Below are positions 17,536 to 26,520 of a DNA stretch of 64,000 nucleotides, in pieces. Within the stretch, counting starts at the first letter, position 1. The number at the start of each line of letters is the position of its first letter. A model generated the notes under the pieces. It saw only the letters and a list, made by a program, of their open reading frames with translations. It was not told where the DNA came from and did not search any database. Both the position numbers and the translations under genes were made by a program. Origin of the DNA: Exiguobacterium sp. BMC-KP (GTDB lineage: Bacteria; Bacillota; Bacilli; Exiguobacteriales; Exiguobacteriaceae); contig NZ_LGIW01000015.1 of assembly GCF_001275385.1 (NCBI RefSeq), forward strand, positions 1,612,001 through 1,676,000, given 5' to 3'.

Positions 17536-18333
17536 TCACTCTTTCGGCTGCTTGTTTTTCGCGAGGACGAAGACCGGTTCCAGATTACCATCTTCGTATA
17601 GGAATGGCAGCGCCGTGACCGGAACACGACCATTCGAGAAGAAATCAAACATAAGCTGTTGTAAGACATCGTATCCAGCATCATTACGAATATCAGCAAA
17701 AATCAGCACGTCCTGATGCGGAATGCCGACCGCAAATTCTCCCTCGATTTGAGCTGCATAATCTGCTAGCAATGTCTTGTTCAACACACGACTCGCCTCA
17801 TATCCATCACCGAGACTCAAGAAATAAAAGATATTACCCGCTACTTCATCTTGCTTAAATGGCGCTTCAAGCGACTTCACATTAAAACGGGCAGCTTCTG
17901 ATAACTGTTCAGCCGTCCACTCTGCAGATGCTAGTAGCTCTTCATCAATCAAACGATAAGTAGCTCCTAAATCGAGTGCATACATGATTTTCGTTTCACC
18001 CGTGTGTGGTGTACTGACAAGCGTTTTCCCCTCTTTTGTCGTATCGGCAAACGATTTAGCACGAATGACAGGGAAGATTTTTTGTTCCTGCCCAACGAGT
18101 GAGACCTGATCCGTCTGACCGAGAACAGCACGGATATATTCAATCGTCTCTTCAACTGCGATGACACCTCTTCGTTTTGCTTTAGCGACAAGCGGATTTA
18201 ATCCGACATCAACGCCTGACTTATCGTGTTTACGCTCAATCCGTAATACGGACTTTTCACGATCGAAGTACGTCGTGTAACCCTCTTCTTCAAATGTTTG
18301 CGTCATCATTCTTCGGATTTGTTGTAGTTCCAT
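17536..18333 (-). CDS. ytpQ: UPF0354 / DUF1444 protein YtpQ
   Basis: 265 residues, no membrane segment or signal. The pattern (TYFDREKSVLRIERK near residue 20, VDVGLNPL at about 40, LIFADIRNDAGYDVLQQL near 210) fits the DUF1444 family of Bacillales. Function unknown. A strong hairpin sits between it and ytpP upstream, so it is partly insulated from ytpP transcription. Confidence 0.88.
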   Translation of the reverse strand: MELQQIRRMMTQTFEEEGYTTYFDREKSVLRIERKHDKSGVDVGLNPLVAKAKRRGVIAVEETIEYIRAVLGQTDQVSLVGQEQKIFPVIRAKSFADTTKEGKTLVSTPHTGETKIMYALDLGATYRLIDEELLASAEWTAEQLSEAARFNVKSLEAPFKQDEVAGNIFYFLSLGDGYEASRVLNKTLLADYAAQIEGEFAVGIPHQDVLIFADIRNDAGYDVLQQLMFDFFSNGRVPVTALPFLYEDGNLEPVFVLAKNKQPKE

Positions 18334-18356
18334 TTGAATTCACCCTTTCTATCATG

Positions 18357-18386
18357 AAAAAAAGCGAGTCAGCGCTCGCTTTTTTC
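18357..18386 (-). terminator. Terminator between ytpP and ytpQ
   Basis: AAAAAAGCGAG/CTCGCTTTTTT stem with T-runs on both sides, right after the ytpP stop. Confidence 0.8.
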
Positions 18387-18695
18387 TTAAACCGTTTCTA
18401 AAAATGCTGTCACCTGTTCTGGTGTCTTCCGCTCTTTACCAACATAACGACCCGTCTCTCCACCATCACGGAACGCGACGAAACTCGGGATTCCGAAGAT
18501 GTCCATTTCCTGGGCAATTTCAATATGATCGTCGCGATCGACATAGTAAAACTCGAATCCGTTAAACGTTTGCTCGATTTCCGGCATGAACGGATCTAAG
18601 AAGCGGCAGTCCGGGCACCAGTTTGCTGAGAATAAAAAGACGGCATTTCCTTGTTTTGCCGTATCGAATTCTTGTTTTGATTGTAGTGTTTTCAT
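18387..18695 (-). CDS. ytpP: Thioredoxin-like protein YtpP
   Basis: Small (102-residue) cytoplasmic thioredoxin fold. The active site is WCPDC (residues about 27-31), which differs from the classical WCGPC; GIPSFVAFRDG supplies the cis-Pro loop. Probably a disulfide reductase in low-molecular-weight thiol metabolism (B. subtilis YtpP has been linked to bacillithiol-related redox). AAGGAGGAAATC precedes the ATG. Confidence 0.92.
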   Translation of the reverse strand: MKTLQSKQEFDTAKQGNAVFLFSANWCPDCRFLDPFMPEIEQTFNGFEFYYVDRDDHIEIAQEMDIFGIPSFVAFRDGGETGRYVGKERKTPEQVTAFLETV

Positions 18696-18821
18696 GATGA
18701 TTTCCTCCTTTGATTTCCCTAGAAGTCATTGTTCTCATCATAGCATATTCAATTGTGACTGTGCGTTTTCGTGCTTGGTTTGCTATACTGCAACTAGAAA
18801 ACACCGAGAAAGGACTTCACT

Positions 18822-19112
18822 ATGGCAGATCAACCAATCAAACATCCGTTCGAACGCTTCGTCGGCTTCGTTGGCATGACGAGTTGTTTACGTTACGGCT
18901 ATTCCTTTATTGATTCCGAACGAAGCTTACCGGAAATCTTTTTATATTTGGTCGTCGGGTTTGCGCTTATCATTCTACTTGAAGCACTCGGGAAACGACT
19001 CGCTCGGAAATTACCGGTCGTGCGCATGCGATATCTGACACCACTTTATTTGATTTACCTTTATGTCTTTTTTACGAGCTTTTATTCGAGTTCATTCGGA
19101 TTCGCTTTATGA
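18822..19112 (+). CDS. Small membrane protein of unknown function
   Basis: 96 residues with two or three hydrophobic segments (about residues 36-55 and 70-92) separated by a basic loop KRLARKLPVVRMR. Good GAGAAAGGAC site before the ATG and a strong terminator after it, so it looks like a real single-gene unit. No family recognised. Confidence 0.75.
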   Translation: MADQPIKHPFERFVGFVGMTSCLRYGYSFIDSERSLPEIFLYLVVGFALIILLEALGKRLARKLPVVRMRYLTPLYLIYLYVFFTSFYSSSFGFAL

Positions 19113-19188
19113 AAAAAGCTGATTCAAAAGTCAAATGTTTGTTTGTGCACCATTCGGTCAAACAAGCATTCTTTTGAATCAGCTTTTT
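19113..19188. terminator. Long bidirectional terminator hairpin
   Basis: Arms AAAAAAGCTGATTCAAAAG / CTTTTGAATCAGCTTTTT extend inward through AATGTTTGTTTG / CAAACAAGCATT, giving a nearly continuous ~30-bp stem with a 13-base loop. Much longer than the other terminators here. Confidence 0.8.
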
Positions 19189-19192
19189 GTAC

Positions 19193-20206
19193 TCAATATT
19201 CGATTTTTAAATCACCATCTTGAATCCGACCAAAGCGTCGCAGGACACGATAAATGAGATAGCTGATAATACCAGGCGCAATGAAACAGAGAACAGCAAC
19301 TGCTATGTAATACTCCATTTCGAATCCCATTGTTTTTAATAACATTAACGGACCAACGAATCCACTCGTTCCCATACCAGAGCCTTCTGGATTGCTCTCA
19401 AGCATCAATAGAACAGTTGCAAATGGCGCTAATATAGCACCGGCTACAGTCGGCGGTAGAAGGATCCAAGGATTTCGAATGATATTTCCGACCTGTAACA
19501 TCGATGTACCAATCCCTTGAGCAACTACGCCACCAATCCCGTTATCACGGTAACTGATGACCCCAAAACCAATCATTTGAGCTGCACATCCAATCGTCGC
19601 TGCACCAGCAGCGAGTCCATCTAAGCCAAGCATGATCCCAAGTGCGGCACTCGATATTGGCGCCGTCAAGGCAAGACCCATGACGGTAGCGATGAAGATC
19701 CCCATGAATAGCGGTTCACGTTCCGTTCCCCAGCGAATCAACTCACCAAGATCCGTCATCCCTTTTCCAATCCACTTACCCGCGTAACGTCCAGCAAAAA
19801 ATCCAGCTACTAACGTGACGAACGGTGTCAACAAAATATCAAGTCGCGTCGTCTTCGAAACGAGTTTTCCGATTTCTGTTGCAAGTAACGTTGCAATATA
19901 GCTACCTGCTGGACCTCCCGCTTCGTACCCAAATGCGCCAACCGCAACTGCTGCGAATAAGATGAGTGGCGGTGCTTCAAGTGCAAACGCTACGGCAACA
20001 CCGATTGCTGGTCCGGTCAAAGCAATCGCCTGCTCTCCTAGTTGAATGAGGAACTTTGCTTCGATACCCCGATCAACTAACCCTTCGCCGATCGTCCGAA
20101 CAATCAATCCCATGATCAGCGAACTAAACAAACCAAGAGCCATATAACTTAATACGGTAATGAAATATACTTTAGGGCTTAGTGAAATCCCTTTTTCCTT
20201 AAACAT
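19193..20206 (-). CDS. PTS EIIC_2-type membrane transporter
   Basis: 337 residues, about nine or ten hydrophobic segments with many Gly/Ala. The closing stretch MGTSGFVGPLMLLKTMG and the EAGGPAGSYIA motif fit the PTS_EIIC_2 family, membrane proteins named after PTS EIIC that occur without EIIA or EIIB partners. Substrate unknown; no PTS genes are adjacent. Start chosen at the ATG at 20206, downstream of AAAAGGACG; the longer frame from 20230 lacks a site. Confidence 0.75.
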   Translation of the reverse strand: MFKEKGISLSPKVYFITVLSYMALGLFSSLIMGLIVRTIGEGLVDRGIEAKFLIQLGEQAIALTGPAIGVAVAFALEAPPLILFAAVAVGAFGYEAGGPAGSYIATLLATEIGKLVSKTTRLDILLTPFVTLVAGFFAGRYAGKWIGKGMTDLGELIRWGTEREPLFMGIFIATVMGLALTAPISSAALGIMLGLDGLAAGAATIGCAAQMIGFGVISYRDNGIGGVVAQGIGTSMLQVGNIIRNPWILLPPTVAGAILAPFATVLLMLESNPEGSGMGTSGFVGPLMLLKTMGFEMEYYIAVAVLCFIAPGIISYLIYRVLRRFGRIQDGDLKIEY

Positions 20207-20327
20207 CTTGTCACGTCCTTTTCTCAACATCGCGTATCATTATATCAAATCTCCTTTCCATCCGACTAGACTGTTTTTTCAACTGACAAGACAGATCGTG
20301 ACATCGCTACATTCCCTCTAAGCAAAA

Positions 20328-20358
20328 ATAGACGACGGATTACGCATCCGCCGTCTAT
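20328..20358 (-). terminator. ytoP terminator
   Basis: ATAGACGGCGGAT/ATCCGTCGTCTAT stem on the minus strand with a 5-base loop followed by TTTTTG. Confidence 0.8.
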
Positions 20359-20387
20359 TTCATGAGGAGACCATCCCCGTCCGTTAT

Positions 20388-21458
20388 TTACTTGACTTGC
20401 AATGTTGCAAGCGTCGTCGTATCAAGATTCGTGACGAGTTTTCGCAGCAATTCCTTCGCCGCGTCATAATCATCTGTATGCATGATCGACGCATGGGTAT
20501 GGATATAGCGTGCTGGTAAACCAACGACTGTCGTCGGAATCCCGTTATTCGAACGATGAATGACACCACCGTCAGTTCCGCCAGCACCGACATAGTATTG
20601 GTACGGAATTTTGTTCGATTCTGCGGTATCGAGAACGTAATCCGTCATTTCTTTCGAAAGAATCATGACGCTGTCTTTAATACGGAGCAATGGTCCTTGT
20701 CCGAGTTGACCGAACTCCGTTTTGTCTCCTGACGCATCATTAGCAGGCGAAGCGTCGACGACGAACGCTACATCAGGATCGATGAGTGCTGTTGCTGTTT
20801 GTGCACCGCGCAATCCGACTTCTTCTTGAACGGTTGCACCAGAGAATAAAATGTTCGGATGATCCGCTGCTGTTGTTTCTTCCAATAGCTCGACTGCCAT
20901 TCCAACACCATAGCGATTATCCCACGCTTTTGCCATGATTTTCTTCGGATTCGCCATCGGTGTGAACGGGAAAAATGGTACAGCAGGAATACCTGGTCGT
21001 ACACCAAAGGATTCCGCTTCTTCTTTTGAGTCAGCCCCGATATCGATGAACATATCTTTGATTGCCATCGGCTTATTTCGCACTTCTTCTGTTAATAAGT
21101 GTGGTGGAATCGACGCGATAACACCAGGAATGACTCCGTTGTCCGTACAGATCGAGAAGCGTTGCGCAAGCAATACTTGACTCCACCAGCCACCGAGTGG
21201 TTGGATCCGTAACATCCCGTTCTTCGTGATTTGCGTCACCATGAAGGCTACTTCGTCCATGTGTCCGGCAACCATGACTTTCGGTCCTGTCGCATCTCCT
21301 GTTCGTTTTCCGAAAATCGATCCTAGTCCATCTGTGACGATTTCATCCGTGACGGGTGTGATGCGTTCGCGAACGAACTGACGAACATCGTGTTCAAACC
21401 CTGGTGCTCCATTTAATTCTGTCAGTGTTCGAAATAACTCTCTCGTTTTTTCATTCAT
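20388..21458 (-). CDS. ytoP: M42-family aminopeptidase YtoP
   Basis: Cytoplasmic di-metal aminopeptidase forming large tetrahedral particles in this family. 356 residues. Metal-ligand motifs: GHMDEVAF (about 68-75), AWDNRYG (Asp), QEEVGLRGA (catalytic Glu-Glu), VDASPA (Asp) and HTHASIMH (His). The start is the ATG at 21458 after AGGAGGCGATACAT. Downstream terminator at 20328. Confidence 0.93.
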   Translation of the reverse strand: MNEKTRELFRTLTELNGAPGFEHDVRQFVRERITPVTDEIVTDGLGSIFGKRTGDATGPKVMVAGHMDEVAFMVTQITKNGMLRIQPLGGWWSQVLLAQRFSICTDNGVIPGVIASIPPHLLTEEVRNKPMAIKDMFIDIGADSKEEAESFGVRPGIPAVPFFPFTPMANPKKIMAKAWDNRYGVGMAVELLEETTAADHPNILFSGATVQEEVGLRGAQTATALIDPDVAFVVDASPANDASGDKTEFGQLGQGPLLRIKDSVMILSKEMTDYVLDTAESNKIPYQYYVGAGGTDGGVIHRSNNGIPTTVVGLPARYIHTHASIMHTDDYDAAKELLRKLVTNLDTTTLATLQVK

Positions 21459-21577
21459 ATGTATCGCCTCCTGATTCCCATTATACAAAAAATTGCTTCA
21501 ATCACTTAACCTTTTGTTTCTCTCTGAACGAATTATTTGGTACAGTAGGAATAGAACCTGTAAGGAGGGGAATTTTA

Positions 21578-21880
21578 ATGAAAAAACGCTATTGGATTAT
21601 CGGATTGGCAGCAGCTGTCGTCGCCGCTTTCGCAGTGAAGAAAGCCGTTGACAACAAACAACTTTCTGCCGAGGAAGCGCTCGAAATCACGAAACGCACA
21701 TTTTCAGCAAAAGGACGTGTCCAAGGTGCATGGATCTCTGCAACACCAGAGGCTTACGCATATGAGTCACGTGACTACCAAAGCTACAAAGGTGGCATCT
21801 CGGTCCTTGAAGGTGATGACGAAAAAACGTATCAATTCACAGTCGATGCCGAAACTGGCGCATTACTCGAATACGCTTAA
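21578..21880 (+). CDS. PepSY-domain membrane-anchored protein (YtzB type)
   Basis: 100 residues: N-terminal membrane anchor (about residues 5-22) followed by a PepSY-like domain (SAEEALEITKRTF ... YQFTVDAETGALLEYA). PepSY proteins sit outside the membrane and often modulate peptidases. AAGGAGGGG lies 9 bases before the ATG, which decides against longer upstream frames. Monocistronic, terminator at 21883. Corresponds in size and position to B. subtilis ytzB near ytoP. Confidence 0.82.
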   Translation: MKKRYWIIGLAAAVVAAFAVKKAVDNKQLSAEEALEITKRTFSAKGRVQGAWISATPEAYAYESRDYQSYKGGISVLEGDDEKTYQFTVDAETGALLEYA

Positions 21881-21882
21881 TC

Positions 21883-21921
21883 AAAAGACCGTGCTTCGAT
21901 CGACGAAGTACGGTCTTTTTT
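21883..21921 (+). terminator. Terminator after the PepSY gene
   Basis: AAAAGACCGTGCTTCG/CGAAGTACGGTCTTTT stem and T-run. Confidence 0.85.
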
Positions 21922-21949
21922 CCACGTTCCTATAAAGGAGGTATGATTC

Positions 21950-22306
21950 ATGTCGACTCTTGCTATGATTTTCGTTATTCTCGTCGCTTTGGAACACTTT
22001 TATATTTTAGCACTTGAAATGTTCTTTCTTTCTTCCAAAGCTGCTCGTCGGACGTTCGGTTTGACGGACGAAGCTGTTGCATCAAAACAGATTCAGACAC
22101 TTTTCGCGAACCAAGGATTATACAATGGGTTTTTAGCAGCTGGACTTGTATTCGGATTGATTCGTGAGGATATTGCGGTTCAACTGTTCTTTTTAGCTTG
22201 TGTGATCATTGCAGCTTTGTATGGTGCCTTGACGGCAAATCGGTCTATTTTATTAAAACAAGGATTACCTGCCATACTCGCTTTCATCTTCGTACTACTT
22301 GCATAA
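21950..22306 (+). CDS. DUF1304 integral membrane protein
   Basis: 118 residues with four hydrophobic segments. The motif ALEHFYILALEMF near the N-terminus and NQGLYNGFLAAGL in the middle are characteristic of DUF1304. Function unknown. AAAGGAGGT precedes the ATG. Confidence 0.87.
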   Translation: MSTLAMIFVILVALEHFYILALEMFFLSSKAARRTFGLTDEAVASKQIQTLFANQGLYNGFLAAGLVFGLIREDIAVQLFFLACVIIAALYGALTANRSILLKQGLPAILAFIFVLLA

Positions 22307-22307
22307 G

Positions 22308-22341
22308 AAAAGCCACTATCCGATTGGATAGAGGCTTTTTT
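22308..22341. terminator. Terminator after the DUF1304 gene
   Basis: AAAAGCC-ACTATCC-GATT-GGATAG-A-GGCTTTT hairpin, shared with the convergent gene. Confidence 0.8.
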
Positions 22342-22346
22342 CTTGA

Positions 22347-22862
22347 TTAACGTGGGTTATCGTTGCGTTCGTAGATCGGGTTCATGTATTCCGTTGTCGA
22401 GTATAGACGCGGAACAACAATGTACAAGACGATTGCTGGTACAGCGATGATCAACAACATCAAGAGTACCGGTAACCAGTAAACGACTTTTTGATGAAGA
22501 TTATCCGAGTTGCTGTCGATGTATTCTTTTACGCCATCAACTTTTGCAGCGTCGGCACTCGTCAACAATTTACCGCTATCGGCATTGAAGAAGTGGATTT
22601 CACGTTTAATCGTGACGAAGATACCATCACGGACTGTCTTGATGACAGCAATTCCACCGATGACTTCTTCTCCTTTTTCGTTCGTGAACGTTTTCGGATC
22701 CTCGATTTTGACCGAACCTTTTTTATAATCGTAATGCGTCGTTGGTAATTCCTCGTTTAATGCTTTCGTCATTTCTGAGGTATCAACCGCAGCAAGTACC
22801 GATTGACCGATACTTAATGCGAGAAAGAGCGCCGTTACGAAGGCTAAGCTTTTCTGCCACAT
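22347..22862 (-). CDS. Secreted/membrane-anchored protein of unknown function
   Basis: 171 residues: N-terminal signal peptide with likely cleavage after VLA (about residue 24), an extracellular region of ~100 residues, and a C-terminal membrane helix (about 130-153, PVLLMLLIIAVPAIVLYIV) followed by a short polar tail. Type I membrane topology predicted. The start is the ATG at 22862, 9 bases after GGGGG; a TTG six bases upstream is less likely. No family recognised. Confidence 0.72.
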   Translation of the reverse strand: MWQKSLAFVTALFLALSIGQSVLAAVDTSEMTKALNEELPTTHYDYKKGSVKIEDPKTFTNEKGEEVIGGIAVIKTVRDGIFVTIKREIHFFNADSGKLLTSADAAKVDGVKEYIDSNSDNLHQKVVYWLPVLLMLLIIAVPAIVLYIVVPRLYSTTEYMNPIYERNDNPR

Positions 22863-22978
22863 CCCCAAATTCCCCCTTTACCTATAAGTACAAGTTCTTC
22901 AGTCAACAACATTGTACCAATTAATAAGAAAAAAGTGTGAAAGAAATACCAGGAAAATAAGAAAACTTTTTGTCTAAA

Positions 22979-23620
22979 TTAATTTTGATACGTTGCTTCC
23001 ATCCGATAAATTGGTTGACCCATTGAAGAAAAGCGTTCTTCATACTCTGTTCGGACGTTATCTTCCGGTTCATTCGCATGTAAATCAAGCGACATCCAGT
23101 CAAAACGCATCCCGTATGCCGACATCGTCATCAAACTCGATTCAAACAATTTGCGATTGTCGGTCTTGAAATGAATTTGTCCCTTCGCCGGCAAAATATC
23201 TTCGTATGTCGAGAGGAACGTTTTATACGTCAAACGACGCTTCGCGTGACGTGTCTTCGGCCAAGGATCAGAGAAGTTTAAATAAACGCGTGCCACTTCT
23301 CCTTTTTCAAAGTAATCGCGTAAATCTTTTGCATCGACCGTCAAGACGCGAACATTTGCTTGAGGAGCTTCAACTAATTTTTGAACAATCGTCACTGCCA
23401 CACTCTCGAATAGTTCAATCGCAATGAAGTTAATATCCGGATGCTGGTTCGCCATTCCCGTAATGAAGGCACCTTTTCCTGATCCCACTTCGATGTAAAT
23501 TGGATTGTTATTCTTAAACTCTGTAGCCCATGTCCCTTTCAGGCTTGTTGGTTCTGCTATATAGATCGAGGATTGTTCCTTCATATAATCCTGCGCCCAT
23601 GGTTTATGTCGTAAACGCAC
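22979..23620 (-). CDS. trmB: tRNA (guanine-46-N7)-methyltransferase
   Basis: Forms m7G46 in the tRNA variable loop using SAM. 213 residues. SAM site EVGSGKGAFI (about residues 43-52) and the family signature NFSDPWPKTRHAKRRL (about 115-130) are present. The start is a GTG at 23620 with AAAGGATG upstream. Gene order trmB then ytmP/amyX matches B. subtilis, but here a small ORF and alsSD are inserted between them. Confidence 0.95.
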   Translation of the reverse strand: MRLRHKPWAQDYMKEQSSIYIAEPTSLKGTWATEFKNNNPIYIEVGSGKGAFITGMANQHPDINFIAIELFESVAVTIVQKLVEAPQANVRVLTVDAKDLRDYFEKGEVARVYLNFSDPWPKTRHAKRRLTYKTFLSTYEDILPAKGQIHFKTDNRKLFESSLMTMSAYGMRFDWMSLDLHANEPEDNVRTEYEERFSSMGQPIYRMEATYQN

Positions 23621-23688
23621 TGTCGTTCATCCTTTCCAAACTTAAATTATCCGCAGATAAGTTTATCATGATTCGGGTAATTATATAA

Positions 23689-23719
23689 GAACTTCTTCGA
23701 TTCCGATCGAAGAATGTTC
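23689..23719. promoter_or_regulatory. Long inverted repeat upstream of the 33-codon gene
   Basis: GAACTTCTTCGAT-TCCG-ATCGAAGAATGTTC: a perfect 9-bp stem, extended to 13 bp with one bulge. There is no T-run, and no gene ends here, so it is not an ordinary terminator. Possibly an operator for trmB or the small gene. Confidence 0.4.
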
Positions 23720-23797
23720 AGCAGTTCGTCACTTGAGAAACAGTGAGCATTCTAATACACTTAAGGTACGTAAGAACCGAAAAGGAGGGCTATTACT

Positions 23798-23899
23798 GTG
23801 GAAGACTTCTTGATTAGTTGGGCATCTCCCATCGTTCTCGTCATGGGCATTAGTGCCTTATTCGTCTGGGCGACTTTCGGAAAAGTCGATGTCGAATAA
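23798..23899 (+). CDS. 33-residue membrane peptide, CydS-like
   Basis: GTG start preceded by AAAGGAGG (7 bases away), 33 codons, TAA stop, then a very strong terminator. The peptide begins MEDFLISWASPIV and is a single hydrophobic helix ending in the polar tail GKVDVE. The length and the pattern M..FLI..A..V at the N-terminus resemble, from memory, CydS, the 33-residue third subunit of Geobacillus cytochrome bd oxidase. No cydAB genes are in the window, so a role in a bd oxidase is only a hypothesis. It stands as its own transcription unit between trmB and alsS. Confidence 0.7.
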   Translation: MEDFLISWASPIVLVMGISALFVWATFGKVDVE

Positions 23900-23910
23900 G
23901 GACCACCTCT

Positions 23911-23945
23911 GTACCTTGTGTAATTATACACAAGGTACTTTTTTT
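23911..23945 (+). terminator. Strong terminator after the 33-codon gene
   Basis: Perfect 12-bp stem GTACCTTGTGTA/TACACAAGGTAC with a 4-base loop, followed by T7. Confidence 0.93.
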
Positions 23946-23965
23946 ATTCTCTGAACGATTTTAGG

Positions 23966-23994
23966 TTGGTTTTACCATGAAACAGATGTATACT
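23966..23994 (+). promoter_or_regulatory. alsS promoter
   Basis: TTGGTT (23966-23971), 17-bp spacer, TATACT (23989-23994), about 70 bp before the alsS start. Confidence 0.6.
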
Positions 23995-24009
23995 TTTTTT
24001 GAAACAGAT
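23978..24009 (+). promoter_or_regulatory. Direct repeat flanking the alsS -10 box
   Basis: TGAAACAGAT occurs at 23978-23987 and again at 24000-24009, 22 bp apart (two helical turns), one copy in the promoter spacer and one just after the start point. Possible regulator site. The known AlsR pattern (TAAT-N11-ATTA) was not recognised. Confidence 0.35.
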
Positions 24010-24062
24010 TATTTATTACAGCTATCGGACACCAAAAAACGTTGGTAAAAAGGAGAATTGTA

Positions 24063-25754
24063 ATGAACGAGAATAAAAACAGTGATTCAAAAGAACTAGT
24101 ACAGAAAAAAACAGGTGCAGACTTAGTCGTCGATTCACTCATCGAACAGGGTGTTGATTACATTTTTGGTATTCCTGGTGCAAAAATTGATTCCGTCTTC
24201 AATGTGTTACAGGACCGGGGACCTGAACTCATCGTTGCACGCCACGAGCAAAATGCTGCATTCATGGCACAAGCCATCGGACGCTTAACTGATAAACCAG
24301 GTGTTGTACTTGTAACATCCGGTCCAGGAGCATCAAATTTAGCTACAGGACTTGTAACAGCAAACTCTGAAGGTGATCCAGTCGTTGCAATCGCTGGAGC
24401 CGTCACACGAGCGGATCGTTTAAAACGAACACATCAGTCAATGGACAACCAAGCACTCTTTACACCCATTACGAACTTCAGTGCAGAAGTACAAGATGCC
24501 GATAACATTCCAGAAGTATTATCGAATGCATTCCGAACGGCAGAAACGACATCAGGTGCTGCTTTCGTTAGTATTCCGCAAGACGTTGGATTAAACGAAG
24601 CGAATGTCACAGCATTCCGCGCTGTCGAAGCACCTAAGCTTGGTGTTGCACCAGAAGCTTGGGTCAACGAAACAGCTCGTCTGATTCAAGATGCAAAACT
24701 GCCTGTATTGTTACTCGGTATGCGTGCTAGTCAACCTGACGTCGTACACGCGATTCGTTCGCTACTCAAAAACGTCTCAATTCCTGTCGTTCAGACATTC
24801 CAAGCAGCCGGTACTTTATCACGTGAGCTCGAATCGAACTTCTACGGACGTGTCGGATTGTTCCGCAATCAGCCGGGTGACGCGTTGCTTGCCGAAGCTG
24901 ATTTAGTCCTCTCAATCGGTTATGATCCAATCGGTTACGATCCAAAGTTCTGGAATCAACCGACGCACGACCGGACGCTTGTTCACATCGATCAAATGCG
25001 TGCTGAAATCGATCATTTCTATCGCCCAGACCGCGAACTCGTTGGTGATATGGCGAAAACGGTCGACGCAATTGCTGAGCGCCTGAACCCGCTGACGTTA
25101 CCGGAAAGTTCTGTTCAATTCCTCGAAGGATTACATCAACGCCTTGTCGATCGTGATGTTCCTCCTGTCACGGATTCTCCATTGACGCACCCGCTCTATT
25201 TCATGAAGACGTTACGTGAAAAAATTGCGGATGATGTCACGGTAACGGTCGATGTCGGTTCACACTACATTTGGATGGCACGTCATTTCCGTTCATATGA
25301 ACCGCGTCATCTCCTCTTTAGTAACGGGATGCAAACGCTTGGTGTCGCACTTCCTTGGGCGATTGCCGCAACACTCGTACGCCCTGGTAAGAAAGCCGTC
25401 TCGATTTCGGGTGACGGTGGATTCCTCTTCTCTGCAATGGAACTCGAAACAGCTGTCCGTTTGAACTCACCGCTCGTCCATTTCGTATGGCGTGATAGTG
25501 GATTCGATATGGTCGCGTTCCAACAAGAGATGAAATACAACCGGAAATCCGGTACGTCGTTCGGTGATGTCGATCTTGTCAAATATGCTGAGAGCTTTGG
25601 AGCAAAAGGACTACGTGTCAATCATCCATCTGAATTAGCAACAATCATGGATGAAGCACTCGCGACAGAGGGACCAGTCATCGTTGATGTTCCGATCGAT
25701 TATCGCGATAACATTGCATTAGGGGAACAAGTCCATCTCGATCAATTGAACTAA
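24063..25754 (+). CDS. alsS: Catabolic acetolactate synthase
   Basis: ThDP-dependent enzyme joining two pyruvates to 2-acetolactate for acetoin overflow. 563 residues. N-terminal [12 protein letters not shown] with the catalytic-Glu region [10 protein letters not shown], and the ThDP/Mg motif [16 protein letters not shown] near residue 450. The catabolic type is indicated by the immediately following decarboxylase gene alsD and by the absence of ilvN. The start at ATG 24063 follows AAAAAGGAG; a TTG at 24042 is rejected. alsSD form a two-gene operon. No alsR is adjacent. Confidence 0.95.
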   Translation: MNENKNSDSKELVQKKTGADLVVDSLIEQGVDYIFGIPGAKIDSVFNVLQDRGPELIVARHEQNAAFMAQAIGRLTDKPGVVLVTSGPGASNLATGLVTANSEGDPVVAIAGAVTRADRLKRTHQSMDNQALFTPITNFSAEVQDADNIPEVLSNAFRTAETTSGAAFVSIPQDVGLNEANVTAFRAVEAPKLGVAPEAWVNETARLIQDAKLPVLLLGMRASQPDVVHAIRSLLKNVSIPVVQTFQAAGTLSRELESNFYGRVGLFRNQPGDALLAEADLVLSIGYDPIGYDPKFWNQPTHDRTLVHIDQMRAEIDHFYRPDRELVGDMAKTVDAIAERLNPLTLPESSVQFLEGLHQRLVDRDVPPVTDSPLTHPLYFMKTLREKIADDVTVTVDVGSHYIWMARHFRSYEPRHLLFSNGMQTLGVALPWAIAATLVRPGKKAVSISGDGGFLFSAMELETAVRLNSPLVHFVWRDSGFDMVAFQQEMKYNRKSGTSFGDVDLVKYAESFGAKGLRVNHPSELATIMDEALATEGPVIVDVPIDYRDNIALGEQVHLDQLN

Positions 25755-25765
25755 GGAGGATTCAC

Positions 25766-26479
25766 ATGGCACACGATAAAACACTCGTCCAGATTTCAAC
25801 GATGATGGCACTACTTGACGGAGTATTCGAAAGTGACGTCACATACGCTTCCGTTCTTGATCAACGCGATTTCGGTATTGGAACGTTTGATCACTTAGAT
25901 GGGGAAATGATCGGATTTGATGGTGAGTTCTATCAACTCCGCTCAGATGGTAGCGCCCGACCACTTCAACCCGAGACGACGACACCTTTCGCAACATTAA
26001 CCCGTTTCGAGGCGGAGCAAACTTTCACTGTGACGGAAGAGATGTCGAAAGCGACGTTCGAGCACTGGCTGAGTGAACAACTCCCTACGATCAATAGCTT
26101 TTACGCTATCCGGATTGATGGAACGTTCACGAAAGTACAAACACGCACCGTCGCACGTCAGGAGAAACCGTTCGTTCCGATTACGGAAGCTGTCGCTTCT
26201 CAAAGCGCGCGTACGTTCGAACAGACTAAAGGAACGCTTGCCGGTTACTATACGCCACGATTTGGTCACGGTATCGCCGTCGCCGGATATCATCTTCATT
26301 TCATCGATGCAGCTCGCGAAGGTGGAGGTCACGTTTTTGACTACACAGTCAAGAACGTCACCGTCACGTTCGAAGAAAAGCCACAACTGGATTTACGTTT
26401 ACCAACGACAGAAGCGTATCGGTCAGCGGATCTTGAAAGTCACGATATCGAAAAAGAGATTAAAATCGCAGAAGGTTAA
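25766..26479 (+). CDS. alsD: Alpha-acetolactate decarboxylase
   Basis: Converts 2-acetolactate to acetoin, a neutral overflow product that limits acidification. 237 residues, beta fold with zinc ligands visible in HGIAVAGYHLHF and REGGGHVFDY. TMMALLDGVFESD near the N-terminus is family-typical. 11 bp after alsS with its own GGAGGATTC site. Confidence 0.95.
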   Translation: MAHDKTLVQISTMMALLDGVFESDVTYASVLDQRDFGIGTFDHLDGEMIGFDGEFYQLRSDGSARPLQPETTTPFATLTRFEAEQTFTVTEEMSKATFEHWLSEQLPTINSFYAIRIDGTFTKVQTRTVARQEKPFVPITEAVASQSARTFEQTKGTLAGYYTPRFGHGIAVAGYHLHFIDAAREGGGHVFDYTVKNVTVTFEEKPQLDLRLPTTEAYRSADLESHDIEKEIKIAEG

Positions 26480-26481
26480 GC

Positions 26482-26520
26482 AAAAAGCGTGTCGTTCCCT
26501 TTCGGAATGACACGCTTTTT
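26482..26520. terminator. Terminator shared by alsSD and ytmP
   Basis: AAAAAGCGTGTCGTTCC/GGAATGACACGCTTTTT stem with T and A runs. Confidence 0.87.
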
